Source: Saksenaea vasiformis B4078 (Eukaryota > Mucoromycota > Mucoromycetes > Mucorales > Saksenaeaceae). From it: a stretch of DNA of 64,000 nt. The translations under genes and the position numbers were made by a program. The first letter of the stretch is position 1; every line of letters starts with the position of its first letter. The stretch is taken from NCBI GenBank assembly GCA_000697055.1, contig JNDT01002304.1, positions 62,001 through 126,000 on the forward strand. The letters are read 5' to 3'. Below, piece after piece: positions 32,653 to 47,838 of the stretch. A model generated the notes under the pieces. It searched no databases. It was not told where the DNA came from and was given only the letters and a program-made list of their open reading frames with translations.

Positions 32653-33669
32653 CACTTATGCTACCTGCATCTGTACCATCGTCTCTATGATATTTTTTTT
32701 TACTCCCTCAACTCCCCTTTCCTTTCTCGCTTGTCAGTCAGGTCTATATGTAAACGTGTACGCCGTCTCTCTCTCTCTCCTTTTTTTTTTAGCCATCTGT
32801 CTGCTATCACCCGCCTTAGCTGCTGCATGATATTCTCCTTCCCTTTAATCTCTGTATGTCATTCTTATTCCCTTTAATCTTTGTATGCCATTTTTCTTGC
32901 CTTAATCTCTGTATGCCATCCTTCTTTTCTTTAAACTTTGTATGTCATCATCATTACGATCTTTTTTAAATTGTTGTACAATACCCTTCATTTTGTAGCC
33001 GTTTACAATATCTTGCTTTTCCTATAGTCCCTGGTATACCTTTATGCTTAGAATACGATTTTTTTAAAAAGAAAAGATAAATAAATAAAAATACGAGTGC
33101 ATTCTTCATGGAAACTGTAGACATAATTACACTATGATGGCGTTATGTCTTTATGTCCTCCAATTGAATTTCCATGGGAGAAGAGTGCTATAGTACCATT
33201 ATGTGAGATACCATATCAAATATAACGAATGTCACCAAGTGTTCGATCCGACTATCATGGACAGTTGAGACTGCTACTTCGACAAGACAGCTAGCAAGAT
33301 CCAGATTCTAAAAGTCAGAGCGTGTTTGTATCAATACCTCCGCTTCTTATGCGTTATCAATCTGCGATATATTTACTTTTCTGAAGATATTAACGGGCGA
33401 TTTTATCAGATATAGTTGAAAAGTAGGGTAATATTGAGTGCTTGGAGGGCTCATTTTGCATTTTACGCTGCCAGTTAAATTGAGCAGACTACAGGCTGGT
33501 AGATAATAGATAATACTTTTAAGATGAACGGAGTCGTCTAAGCTAAACTGCCAGAAAGTATAGCAGAGCGTAGTATTAGGCTTAATAGTTGGGTCTATCA
33601 TGATTAATTCTTGCGACCTGGTCATAGTTCCAGGATCCAGGAAAGGGATGTGCACTTTTGTTCACGACA
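32653..33669. other. Intergenic with T-rich tandem repeats
   Basis: Pyrimidine-rich 3' flank of the transporter, a tandem array at 32838-32950, and AT-rich sequence up to the converging Kre9-like gene. No gene recognised. Confidence 0.4.
32838..32950 (+). repeat. About four tandem copies of a 28-31 nt T-rich unit
   Basis: Units share TTTAATCTCTGTATGTCATTC with variations (TTTAATCTTTGTATGCCATT, TTAATCTCTGTATGCCATCC, TTTAAACTTTGTATGTCATC). It is a degenerate minisatellite just after the transporter gene. Confidence 0.75.
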
Positions 33670-34763
33670 TCAATCCAGCCTTCCAGGAGACTGCGTCATC
33701 GGTGTAACGGTATCTGAAGCCAAGTTGTTGCCGTTGGTAGGTTGGGATTCTGCAACATTGATGTGACATCCATGATCCTGCTGCTGTTGTCCGTAAGGCT
33801 GTGCACAATTAGTTTGGGGAGTATCCACCGTGGCAGATGGAGGCATCGCTGCGTATGCTTGGTTCATAGCGGGTGGGGGCTGTATGCTGACCCTTTGATG
33901 CGAGTGACGTTCGTGTGCTTCATACGCTGGAAGGTAGCGTGGTGAGTGTGGCCCATTGAAGTTATTCATGTTTGCATGGTTCTGGCCACCAAAGGAAGTA
34001 TTTGCATCTTGAAATGCTAATATTGTAGGTTGTGGATCGCTACGGCGTCTGTAGCAAAATGTCTATAGATAAATATTAACGATATAGAAAAACTTCAGCG
34101 GTTTGTTACCCGTATGCAAATGATCAGACAGGCAATCTTGCAACATAAGACAAGAGGTATGGCAACAATTACTGGGATGGGCAACAGTAAGTTTGGTGGC
34201 CAAAGAGCATTATAAAGGCGTTCGCCGCGGTCATTGAGGTTGTCTTTATGCTCTTCTCCGTTTGACGGCAGCGGCGGCGTTGATGACGTTGTTGACGTTT
34301 GTACAGGAATCAGAGAGAAATCGTCAGCTGTTTTACTCAGAGCCGCTGGCGAACTCGTAGTTGGGTGACGTGCAGGGCCTGGATCTCCATGGGCAGAGGG
34401 ATCTATGATAGTAAAAGGACCAACCTTGGCTTTCGCTGACGAACCATCACATTGGGCAACAAGCCAGTAGTTGTTGCCAGGTTCAACAAGAGGTAGCTTT
34501 GGTACATCCGCTTCATCGGTTGCTTGTATATTACTCGCGATGGTGGCTATGTCGTAATAATCATCGCCATAATTTGTTGCCAAAGAGATATGCAATTTCC
34601 CGCAATCCCTAGGCTCATCTTTCCAGAGGACCATTACATATTCGCCCCGTGGATATCCATCATTGTTCTCAGCAAAATTGATGGAAAAGGCGGAGACATG
34701 GGCTGCCACTAAGTAGAAGGCAAGGATATACGCAATGAATAGCATAGGTTTATGTTTATCCAA
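33670..34763 (-). CDS. Kre9/Knh1-like cell-surface protein with one membrane segment
   Basis: Minus-strand model, two exons: 34763-34110 and 34062-33670 (348 aa). A signal peptide (about 1-25; hydrophobic core MLFIAYILAFYLVAAHVSAF) is followed by an extracellular domain of about 100 residues with the pattern YPRGEYVMVLWKDE, LHISLATNYG and GNNYWLVAQCD...GPFTII. This resembles the Kre9/Knh1 N-terminal domain of fungal wall-synthesis (beta-1,6-glucan) and Ser/Thr-rich surface proteins. A Ser/Thr/Pro linker, likely O-mannosylated, leads to a TM helix (NLLLPIPVIVAIPLVLCCKI) and a cytoplasmic Gln/Pro/His-rich tail. It is thus a single-pass, not GPI-anchored, protein and could be a wall-stress or matrix sensor. 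Function is inferred only. Confidence 0.75.
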
Positions 34764-36826
34764 AAAAAAAAAAGGATTCCAACAAGTAATTATACAAAAG
34801 AGGAGGAATTGCCGCAGCAGATCTCGCTATTTAGGCTCGATATGTAACAGAGAACATCGAATGTTGGAAGCGGAACCTTAAGGAAAATTTAACTTTGATG
34901 CAGCTCCGTTTCGTACAAGAGGTACGGATTTTGATCGGGACATTAAAGTGAGACGCACAAACAAGGTAGTAACCCTCAATAAGTTAATTGTTCTACGAGT
35001 GAGGAAAATTTTCACGTGGCGCACGCTTACCTTTTTGGGATTAAGGGCCCTGTATTCACCTATTTTTGGTAAAAATCAACTTATCTGCACGGGCCTCCCT
35101 CAGTTTGAACAGTCAATTCTGCCCTTACCATTCTGTTTTAGAGATGAATGGCGCCTCCTTAGAAGACTAGCTTGATCAGCTAATGTACCTGTCCCAGCAC
35201 CAATATTCTATGTACTAATCTTCATATAAAACGTAGTATGGTCACAGGAAAGAAAGTACTCTTTTCCACTCGATCTCTTTGGCCTACGTTCGATGTCATT
35301 ACAACGTACCTGACCCGTCACTCTGTTACATCTGTGGAGAAGCTTCATTGGCGATTTCTGCCTCTAGTGTGGCCCACATCCCTGCTGTTGTCATCCCGTT
35401 CACTCCACTGCTGTGACCTGCGTTCTATGTCTGGCCCTACTCACAACCTCGAGGGCCATGGACGTACCCGTGGAAGCTCCTTTGCTGTTAGAAGGCGTGT
35501 ATCTAAGCACAAGACCACAAATAGCCCTGGAGGATGTGCATCAGCTATACGCTAATCTTGAGGCAAGATATGAAATGCCACAGGAATGCATCCTGAAGGT
35601 CGCCAAGAGAAAGAACAGCTTATGCAGCATTTAGAAACGACAGTTTTGCCTTGCAGACATGTACGACTCAAGAATCACCAAACTCTCAAAGTTTCTTATT
35701 CCAACGTGTTGAAATACTGATAAAACAAATTAGAGAAGCACGAAACAACATCAACATATTAGACCTATTCATTCTGGGAGAATGGGAATAACTACACCAA
35801 CGGGTGCGATATGCGTAGTAGAATATCTCTGGTGATCTACACAAACCAGTCGAAGAAAATCAATGGCCCGCGACTAATGAATGTGTGGACCTACGAAACT
35901 CCATAGCCGTTGCAACGGGAAGACTTCGAGCACAAATGGCCAGACAAGGAACTAATGGAGACATGATGCCACTACTGAGCGAAACTACAACGACAGCGAG
36001 AACGAATCGCTTAGCTAGAGTTGTAATTGAAAAGGCAGGTGATCCGACGTAAACAAGCGTGAGTGGTACAATCAAACAAGCAGGGAATACTACTTCTGGA
36101 TATCTCGTGACGAGCAAATATAAGAGAAGGCAACGTCGCACAAAATCACCGAATTTTGGGAACGGTGGTTCAACAGAAGCGCAGCAGTGGTTGAAAAACT
36201 ACGAGAGAACGTGGCGATATCCGGGATCCGATGAACAATAACGCTAGACGAACTGGCTAGATGTCTTGGAGAACTAGTCATAAACCAGCTAGTAGGATTA
36301 TCCACAACGGCATGAAGTGATGGGGGTAATGGTGACTCAGTCCTTGTACCACTTTTGTTGGTGACGCTCAACCCACACGAGTAACAATGCCCGAGCTTAA
36401 ACAATAAGCAAAAACGAGACAGTCATGCAGGTCTTCGGAGTTCACTTGACAAAGCTACTCTATCATATACAAATATTTAACAACGAGCAACGGCAAGATT
36501 AATTTTATGGTTGGCTAACCCAACTATTCGAGCGCCCACCGCCATTCACGGCCCAAAAGCGATGAGTGAAGCAATCAAGGCCAGTGTGGAAGAGGAAAAT
36601 GCGGCAAAACGCAAGAAACTGTCGTGCCTGTATATCTCTGTCATACAGCAATTCCCAATCGGTAAACCAGGACATCATCACTCCGCTGAATGCGGGTACC
36701 TGGTACCTGGCTCTTTTTCAGGAGGATAAAGTCCTGTAACCAAATCTCACAAATCTCATCGTTTGACACCCTTGACTACCGACACTACAATGTCACGTGT
36801 CATTTCTTTTGGAAGATACCCTGTAC
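34764..36826. other. Repeat-derived or decayed region, no intact gene
   Basis: Open frames break often. A stretch around 35300-35400 (+) reads VPDPSLCYICGEASLAISASS, and 35413-35634 encodes 73 residues with LEDVHQLYANLEARYEMP. Neither could be tied to a family with confidence. The Cys pair could belong to a mobile-element zinc region. An AAA-rich T-run follows the start of the Kre9-like gene. Confidence 0.35.
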
Positions 36827-36905
36827 TGTTTACTGAATGACATTTTACGCTACTCTAAAATAAATTATGCGTCCATGAAGAGCCAATTTTGCGCTCAGAG
36901 AAAAG
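36827..36905 (+). repeat. Dispersed repeat copy, matching 62257-62335
   Basis: ACGCTACTCTAAAATAAATT and TATGCGTCCATGAAGAGCCA match 62268-62310 at most positions, in the same orientation. The other copy adjoins a LINE reverse-transcriptase relic, so this is probably a LINE fragment. Confidence 0.75.
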
Positions 36906-37224
36906 TAAAATATACGATCATCAGTTAATGAATTGGCAACAAAATCATACGTTTACTTACATCAATTTGGTCCTCACTGGATGCATAATTTATTGGAGCA
37001 GCATAAAAAATCATTCGCGGTTAGTAAATGAGAGAGGCTTGGATATCTTTTTACTTACCTCCGAAGAGCACTCCTGCCCTTCAACAGAGGCCAGCCCCGA
37101 ACCATAACGGGTGGGGACGGCGAGATTGGACCGGCACGACTTGTGGCCGGCCTGGGAGTTTAACGACCATGAATCTGAACAATAAACCATAAGACATGAG
37201 TAATCCTGCATGTATAGTCAATCC

Positions 37225-37500
37225 CAGTACGTACCGGGGATGTAATAAAGAAAACAGAGCCAAAGAAGAAAAAAAGGAATTCATGCGTCCCTTTAAGTAC
37301 TGTCCCTCTACGCGTTCCGATTGGTGCGTTGGGGAACCTATTACAATGGACCAGCGCAATACACTCTTGATCCAGATGTCAAGATATCCGCTTATCTGCG
37401 CAAAAGTTCACGGATACGGGACGCAAGATTGATTTGGCACAAACACATAGTAATATTTAGATGATGTAAACGCGTATTCAAAATCTTGTAGATTAAACGG
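37225..37500 (+). repeat. LINE-derived fragments, inverted relative to the 9.4 kb copy
   Basis: 37225-37372 (including CATGCGTCCCTTTAAGTACT and ACCTATTACAATGGACCAGC) is the reverse complement of about 9330-9475, the 5' end of the truncated LINE. 37440-37480 (AGTAATATTTAGATGATGTAAACG) resembles 62415-62440. The segment is a mosaic of two LINE pieces with no open frame. Confidence 0.75.
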
Positions 37501-37640
37501 ATGTTCCTCTTCTGGCGAGAATTGTATTGCCAGTCACGATCGTTTTGACCAATGATTCCCTTTAGAACACCAAAGTCGGTCAGACATTATGCATTCATTT
37601 GCCATCTTTCAAGAAGGAGGCCTGTTCTTTTTAAAAAGCA

Positions 37641-38560
37641 ATGTCTGTGCTACCCGACGTGTACTGCCGTTACCTCGAAAACGCGGCGAATCCATTAATT
37701 AAAAAATGTATTCAAGAAAACCGTGCAACTTTTGTCAGGAATATTACAATTATTGCCAGTAAGGAATTATATCGTCTCGTTCTTACCGACTTTTATCGAA
37801 AGGCGCTGCTGCTAGGCGAAGTCATCGTCACGGAAGAACCAGAATGGGAAGAGTCGATTGCGGGGAAAAGGGATCTTCTATTGCAACATAGTGGAGAAAA
37901 TCAAGAACCTAAGGAGTTTCCGTATCTTAACACGTTTTGCCGAGCTTACGAGCAATTCAAAGAAGAAAAGAAATGGAAACTTTCTTGAACCGGAAAATAT
38001 GTTGAGGATACGATATACGCACTCTTTTGCTAAAAGTCGTCCTATAGGACGGAAAGACATTTGGTTGACTTATATCCTCAACATTTATAACAGCTAATGA
38101 TAAGATTGGCTTTATCGCAGTCCACTATTTCGTTATCGATCCACAGAACCCGGTTTGGTTAGATCAGGGAACCTTCACAAAGGAAAAGCTTAACAAGATC
38201 GAGGCGTACAACCGAACATCATTGAAAAAGTCGGATTGAGATTGCGCAGAATTTCTCGATTTGTTCAGAATGGTAATCCAAACGAGGTCTAATATATGCA
38301 GCTGAGCGCGTCGTTATTTTTTTTTTTTAGAATAACCTCGATGATCTGCGTACCGCCCTACGTGATCATTACCAATGGTTTCCCGGTGATCACGACAAGC
38401 AGTGGACTTTCGTTGCCCTCAACCAATTTGTAAGAGCATACGACCTCGGTCTATTCCATGATTTCCGTAATAACGTGGAATCATGGTTTATGGTAAACGT
38501 GTGGATGTTGCTGATTCTTGCTACTAGTTTATCAAACTGGAAGCTGCAAAACTCCTGATA
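37641..38560 (+). pseudogene. Hypothetical gene, apparently decayed
   Basis: ATG 37641 opens 115 codons (MSVLPDVYCRYLENAANPLI...), ending in EEKKWKLS and a TGA at 37986-37988. The same frame continues with TGKYVEDTIYAL, so the stop looks like a nonsense mutation inside a longer protein. Further coding-like stretches appear in shifted frames: KIGFIAVHYFVIDPQNPVWL (about 38105) and DDLRTALRDHYQWFPGDHDK (about 38345). A typical donor/acceptor series linking them was not found. No family identified. Confidence 0.4.
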
Positions 38561-38779
38561 TAAATGGGCAGACAAACTGAATGGAACAAATATATCTTCC
38601 CAGTCTCAACGGATTTGGTCCACTTTTCCTTTTGCTACACTCCTTCAAATACCACATTAATCAGGTGGCGAAAGACTTTACGTAAGAAAAAATTTTCTTT
38701 CCAAAATGGAAACCTTGATCGTGTCAATGAGATGATGAGCGTTGTTGATGACAACACACACAGAAGCTTGACAAATCTA

Positions 38780-39180
38780 CTTCGAACTTTGAGGGTAGAA
38801 CTGTATCAAGAGGTCCTAAATACAATCCGGCTGTTAATTACTTCATACCATCCCAAACAATAAAATATCCAGTAGCTCCATTACCTTACAGGATACATTG
38901 ATGTTACAAGTGTTCCGTGGATCACAGCAAAAGACGTTTTCAGCACCTTACGGTTGGCAGTATCGCGGACTGAAACTGAAAGGGTTCATTATATCCACTA
39001 ATGATTTACCAAGCACATTGCTATCGCAAGTATTAGTACTTTTGATTTTCTCGAACGGGAAGCTTTCACATTCTATTGTTATGAATCGTGTCGCTTTTTG
39101 CAAGAAAACAACATCGCAGAGACTTTGGCATAGAGTCATAAGCTTTTACTACTTTTCCCACCGCTTCTCAAGAACCTAAC
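38780..39180 (+). pseudogene. Coding-like remnants downstream of the decayed hypothetical gene
   Basis: Short conserved-looking pieces in different frames: KYNPAVNYFIPSQTIKYPVA (about 38817), then VPWITAKDVFSAPYGWQYRG and KLKGFIISTNDLPSTLLSQ (about 38915-39030), then FDFLEREAFTFYCYESC (about 39043). They probably belong to the same old gene or element as 37641-38560. Function unknown. Confidence 0.3.
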
Positions 39181-39522
39181 AACTAATGGTTTGTTGAAGC
39201 ATAACTGGCTGTTTATTCAAGTCAATTAAATTTCTGCTTTCCATAATAACAAAACGAAAAAGATACATAGAGACAAGGGAAGAAGCAAACGAGTAATTAC
39301 GGCAAGGCAAGTATAAGATAAAATATTCATCAAAAAAGAAAAAAGATCTTGAATATAATTCAAGACCAAGTAGTGCATAGGAGCTTATAGAGGGAAAAAG
39401 GATCATAAAGCATCGTAAATAGTAATAATAGACGTTTTACTACAAAGGCTGCAACAAAACTGTAGTTGATATCTTGTTTCATTCCAGATAATACAATAAG
39501 TAGTCCGAACTTATAAATATAG

Positions 39523-40855
<1,333 letters not shown>

Positions 40856-42767
40856 CTAATGACGACCAAACAAAAATACACAGAAACTAAAAGCGCAGAC
40901 GCCACATGAAACGTTTAGAAGCATTCTAGATCCGCATTCTTGATATACTGAGCCCCCAACGATGCAGCCGAGCCCATATCCTAGACCGCTAAACAGAGCA
41001 GCTAGCACGCCTTGTGCCATTGCTCTCTGCTCAGGTGGGAAAAATGAGTCAACCTCGTTCACAGCAGTAGCCCAGATCATGGCGTAAGATAACCCTGTTT
41101 TTTCCTTCTTGTGAGCTTTGGTTCCTTTTTGTACGTTACTTGTATTTGTTACCATTGACCATCTGCATTGCCAACGCTATGGCGTTACTCCACCATTGTC
41201 CAGAAACAAGGAAGGTATAAACTAGGTTGCGGAAAATGATTGCGATGTGGGCGCAGCTGATAAGACTGGTAACAGTGAAACATTCAAAAAGCTAAAGATT
41301 CTAGGTCATTTTCTTTGTCCTCACTTTGCAGATCAGAATATTACCTGTCTAGATATGTAGAAGGTGAAAACTTCTGCTACGCCTCCTAATGGACCAGTCC
41401 ACCCAATCAAGTTGGACTGCATACCTAGATCATTTCGCAGATAGAGGAAAAGGAATTGGGCCACCATGGAATAACCGATACCAAAGAGCATCATCATCAC
41501 TAAGAACGTCCAGACAGGTCGATTAAGAAGCGTTGATCGTTCGGGTGCTTGGACTTCAGCCTGTCCCATTGCACCAAAGACAGTAAGTGAGGTATCAATT
41601 GATGGTATATTTGATAACACAAGACCCAGGGAAGGCATATGATCGATGTGTGACAGCAGATCGCTCGCTTCCATCTGGACATCCATCGCTGCAACCGAAG
41701 TTGTTTGTTTGAGCATCGGCATATTGCTGTCATACTCGTGCACGCTGTTCGTGTAAAAGGGATAGAGGTGATTAGTCGCGAGACTATCACGGCGCGGACC
41801 TGCTGGTTCCTCACCACCGCTCCCATTCGTGGGCACATGGCTAAGAGCGGAACGAAATGATGGTGAGAAGGCCGAGCCAACCGCAGCAGTCATATTGTGC
41901 TGGGAGGGGGGAATGGCGTAGTTAGGCACGCGATCATGCTTCTGCAGCAGTGGCTCTTGTTCTTCCTCTTCAAACCTTGTTGTACCATCTGCTATATTAT
42001 TCGTTCCGAGGCGTATAAACAATGAGATCAGGATGAACATTGTGGCACCAACAGCAAACACGTAAAAGGCCATATTGATTCCGCTGATGTCAATCAACAG
42101 ACCCACCGCTAGGATATTAAGACCCTTTTCTCCTTGTCAGATTTCCAACCTCATTGAAATAGTCTACCACTACCAATTTCTACATACATTGGAAATGGAT
42201 CCGTAAAGGCGCTGGTTGCCTATAAGCAAAAAGTTAGATTCTTACCCTCTCTTCCTGGATAACTTGCCATATAGAATCTTATGCTCTCCCAGCAGCTTGA
42301 GCACTGCACTATCAACCAAGGCGCTAACAGGCTGTCCGAAAAAGGCAAAGACGAGTGCGAGCGCTGATGTAGCCATAAACGTTGTTAACTTATTATCATC
42401 ATCCACCTCAGATCTTTGGGAGATCCAATCTGGTAAAAGCATCAAGGCCATTATCTAATATATCGTATTGTTATTCAACGACACTCTTCCTCTCTTGATT
42501 ATCGTCACTTACAGCCAATCCGCCGAGGAAGGTCAAGATCGCCATCAACGGCCCGTGCCATGAAGGTCGTTTATCGGCCAATATAGTCCAAAGGGGACAA
42601 GCCAGACTCTGGACGAACGGTGCAATAGCCAGCAGCAAACCAATCTGTCGACTTGACAGATGTAACGCTTCGTCATAAAACAGGTTGAGATAGGGTATAG
42701 CCGAACCGAAAACAGTGTAAAGACTGATGTACAGTAATTTGGGTACAATAAAAGACGGTTCTGTCAT
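40856..42767 (-). CDS. MFS_1-like (MFSD6-type) membrane transporter
   Basis: Minus-strand model, six exons: 42767-42513, 42454-42268, 42219-42188, 42124-41345, 41291-41153, 41094-40856 (543 aa). TM helices are visible throughout: YISLYTVFGSAIPYLNLFYD, ILFGKx-type YGNQRLYGSIS, then INMAFYVFAVGATMFILISL. A long Ser/Pro/acidic cytosolic loop (about 190-330) follows, then TFLVMMMLFGIGYSMVAQFL and SYAMIWATAVNEVDSFFPPE, a block typical of the MFS_1-like family, and a last pair of helices (GVLAALFSGLGYGLGCIVGG). Substrate unknown. The intron 42220-42267 uses a GC donor (GCAAGT), needed to join ILYG to NQRLYGS in frame. Starts at the first Met before TEPSFIVPK. Confidence 0.82.
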
Positions 42768-44304
42768 TGAAGGAAAAGACAAGGAAGAAAGAGTAACGAG
42801 AAAAAACGAGTTGAATAAAAAGGGTAAATGAACGAAACAGGAGATTCTGTGTTGTACAAGAAGGGACGCGTTTCGCACCGTTTGCTTATACCTGTGATTT
42901 TATCCCGCTACATACCGAATGGAGTGTTATTCAATGAGAGACGTGGGAACGACTTTTCCGCATTGATACATCCCATACCTCATCATGATTGGATTGGTCT
43001 GTCATGATGAAGTCATGAAACCTAATCGTCCCTTTTCAATGTCCCAGCTATTGTCAAATTCAAAGCGATAATAACCCCTGCATCTGTTTCGAGACGAGCG
43101 CTCTGATCCCTTAGTTACACAACATGATCCTTTTTCTGTTTGACATGGCCCAACTTCTAACCGTAAATTTGAAACAGAAATTTGCACATATCTGTATAGG
43201 ACCAAGACAATACGACCATCTCCTTGTCTTATCCTTACAGGGCATGGTATGCTGTTGAGTAGTTCATTTCGTTTTAAGTATAAGCATCCGATTTCTTCGG
43301 TACATTTCAGTTCCCGCAGACCACTGACCAGTACCTACCCGTGCGGCGCATTGTTTAGGATGGCAAACATTTCAGAAAACTTGTATCGTACATTAATTAA
43401 ACCATGTTTTTAAGTTTACATACCATATCGATTTGTAAACATATAACCGTGGTAAGTACGGCGTATAAGTCAAAAACGCAATAGACACGTGGTATCATTT
43501 GAATCGTAAATCGTACGAGTCCAAAGCAACGAATATAGTTTAATTACCAGAAGACCTTATCATGGCAATATGGGCCCAGAACGCTATGGTCACAGTTCTA
43601 ACCTTCTTGTTATGTGTAGTGCCTCACCGGGTCGAGTGCAGTAAGCAAGCCAACAACTGACGAACAAAATAGTACAGAACGAACCTTGTTTCCACTGCAC
43701 TACAACAAACAAACAGGATAAAAGTTGGTCCTGATTCGTTGCGGTCATAAAATGTACGCGGCGCGTAAAATCCAGCAGATGGGCTTTCAAAAATTTATAA
43801 GCTGACAGCTACTTGCAGAACCAAAGAAATAGGATAACAACATATCATTGAACTGTTCCTTCGATTTACTGCTTATTTGTTTATTCTCCTAAAAAGCAAA
43901 TAAGTATATCGTCGGATTCAAGCGCGCCGTAGGGTCCTGTTTTGTTTAGATATATAAGAGACAGCCTATCGTCACGATATCTGGCATAAAGGTCAGATGT
44001 CGCCGAAGCATTTTCGCTCCTTAATTGTCAGATCGGTTATCACTCAGATGTCTGATTTGGTTGACAAAGGACTTTGAACTCGCAACAGGAACACTATACG
44101 GTAAACATAAAATAGCCTGATTCATTCATCACATATACCAAACAAACATTGCGCATATTTGCTCGTAAAATTCATTGCTTAAGCTTGTATTTTGATCATG
44201 GAGATAGCAATAGAGTAGCACACCGAAAGACAATTATAATAAACGCATTTTGTTAAAGGTATATCATTTTTATGGCACAAAAAGAATGAAAAATAATTGC
44301 GTAG
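42768..44304. other. Intergenic, no gene recognised
   Basis: Promoter side of the transporter and 3' flank of the MAP kinase. Short frames only (up to 67 codons) without recognisable domains. Confidence 0.4.
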
Positions 44305-46448
<2,144 letters not shown>

Positions 46449-47763
46449 GTTGATGACAAAAGGGGTTCTAGATGGACTCGTCGGAAAACAAGGAAAAAAG
46501 AAAAAGAGACCAAAAACGACTAAAAAATTGCACGGGATGATGCGCGAAAGGGAGTGAGGCGAGCTGGGTTCGATGGACAGACACTGGGGCTTACTATTTA
46601 ATCTCCGGTTGATACTAGAAAAGTGATTGGCCAGTTCTATTACATATCATCAACGCTTGGCACCCACCCATTTTTCAGACAAACCGACTCGTCCCTTTTT
46701 AGGGTCTACGGATTATCCGTTTGTGTCAACTAAGAAATCACTCTGCATGGTAATTTTGCATTTATTTGTAATTATCTGGCGTTGCATTCAAACGGAATTT
46801 TGCGCTGAAAAATAGTTATTTTTACTTCCGTATGGTTGTATTGGTATACGTTATTTTTCGATGCTATATTTATGCCAGCGTCTGGCTTCATAATCTGATA
46901 CAAAAGATAGCGGGATACGATAGCTATTTGAGAAGAAAACGTACCTTTTCTCGTTTGGCTTTGTTTCTTCCCGAATCCCCGATGCGTTTGATAATTCAAT
47001 AAACGATAACCAAAGCGCACACAAAGGTTAGTCAATGGCCCTCCCATCTAAAATTTTACCTTGTGCTCTATACAGTACAGGCTCGACCTGTTTATGCCTT
47101 TTACTGGATTTTTCCTATGACTTGTACCCATTTGAAATTATTCGGCGTTACTTCAGATGAACTTTGGGCTTTGAAGTATGTACTTTTACGATCACCCAAT
47201 GCTATGACTTGCTTATCATACTTTTCCAATAAATAGATAGCAAAATAGTCCCTCAACCATATCCGAATTGACTGTGTAAGAAAGGAATCACCAGAATCAG
47301 TCCGCAGCCACTTTTACGTCAAGGGAATTCCTTTGTATGGACACTTGTCAACGAGTTAGGAAACGACAGGAAAAGTATTGCTCTTCGATAATAACCAGTT
47401 TGAAATATTATTATCAATCGATGGAACTCACAATTTCACAACGTTCATAACCTGTTTTGACCCAAGATGATATCAATCTTGGTCTCACTGTCTTTTTTGG
47501 GAGGAGGGCAATTTATCCGCTAAAAGACTGACTTTCCTCTAATGGCAACGCAGGTACTCCGATTCGGACGAGCAAGTTTTTGTGCTCGATAATACTATTG
47601 TTGCTACTGATCATATTCTTCTTGCATGATTACTTTTAAATCAAAATGATTTGTTAATTTCAGTGAGGAAGTCTGTACCGGTTGTTCTAATAAACAATAA
47701 GCTCCTTTTGAAGATCTACCTTATCTATCGTCGCTGTTCCAAGTTGCAATCTCCAATACAAAG

Positions 47764-47770
47764 TGAGTCA
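47764..47770 (+). promoter_or_regulatory. Gcn4/Cpc1 (AP-1-like) site TGAGTCA
   Basis: A perfect TGAGTCA palindromic half-site pair lies 69 nt upstream of the HIS7 ATG and about 18 nt before a TATATAT. Gcn4/Cpc1 activates histidine and other amino-acid genes through TGASTCA under amino-acid starvation (established in fungi). Position and target gene make this a credible control site. Confidence 0.65.
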
Positions 47771-47787
47771 TCCAAGCCACTGTCCCG

Positions 47788-47794
47788 TATATAT
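47788..47794 (+). promoter_or_regulatory. TATA-like element TATATAT upstream of HIS7
   Basis: TATATAT is 44 nt before the start codon and downstream of the Gcn4-type site, a usual order for a starvation-regulated fungal promoter. Confidence 0.4.
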
Positions 47795-47838
47795 CTGGAC
47801 TTTTGACAGCTCGTTTCGCAATCACACTTACACACAAA

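Larger units (their letters stand above)
46449..47838. other. Shared upstream region of the MAP kinase and HIS7 (divergent)
   Basis: Both genes point away from this 1.4 kb region, so it holds two promoters. No coding region recognised. Specific sites near HIS7 are listed separately. Confidence 0.4.

Noticed and set aside
35238..35634. Possible mobile-element zinc region around LCYICGEAS
   Set aside because: A single Cys pair in a broken frame is not enough to assign a family.
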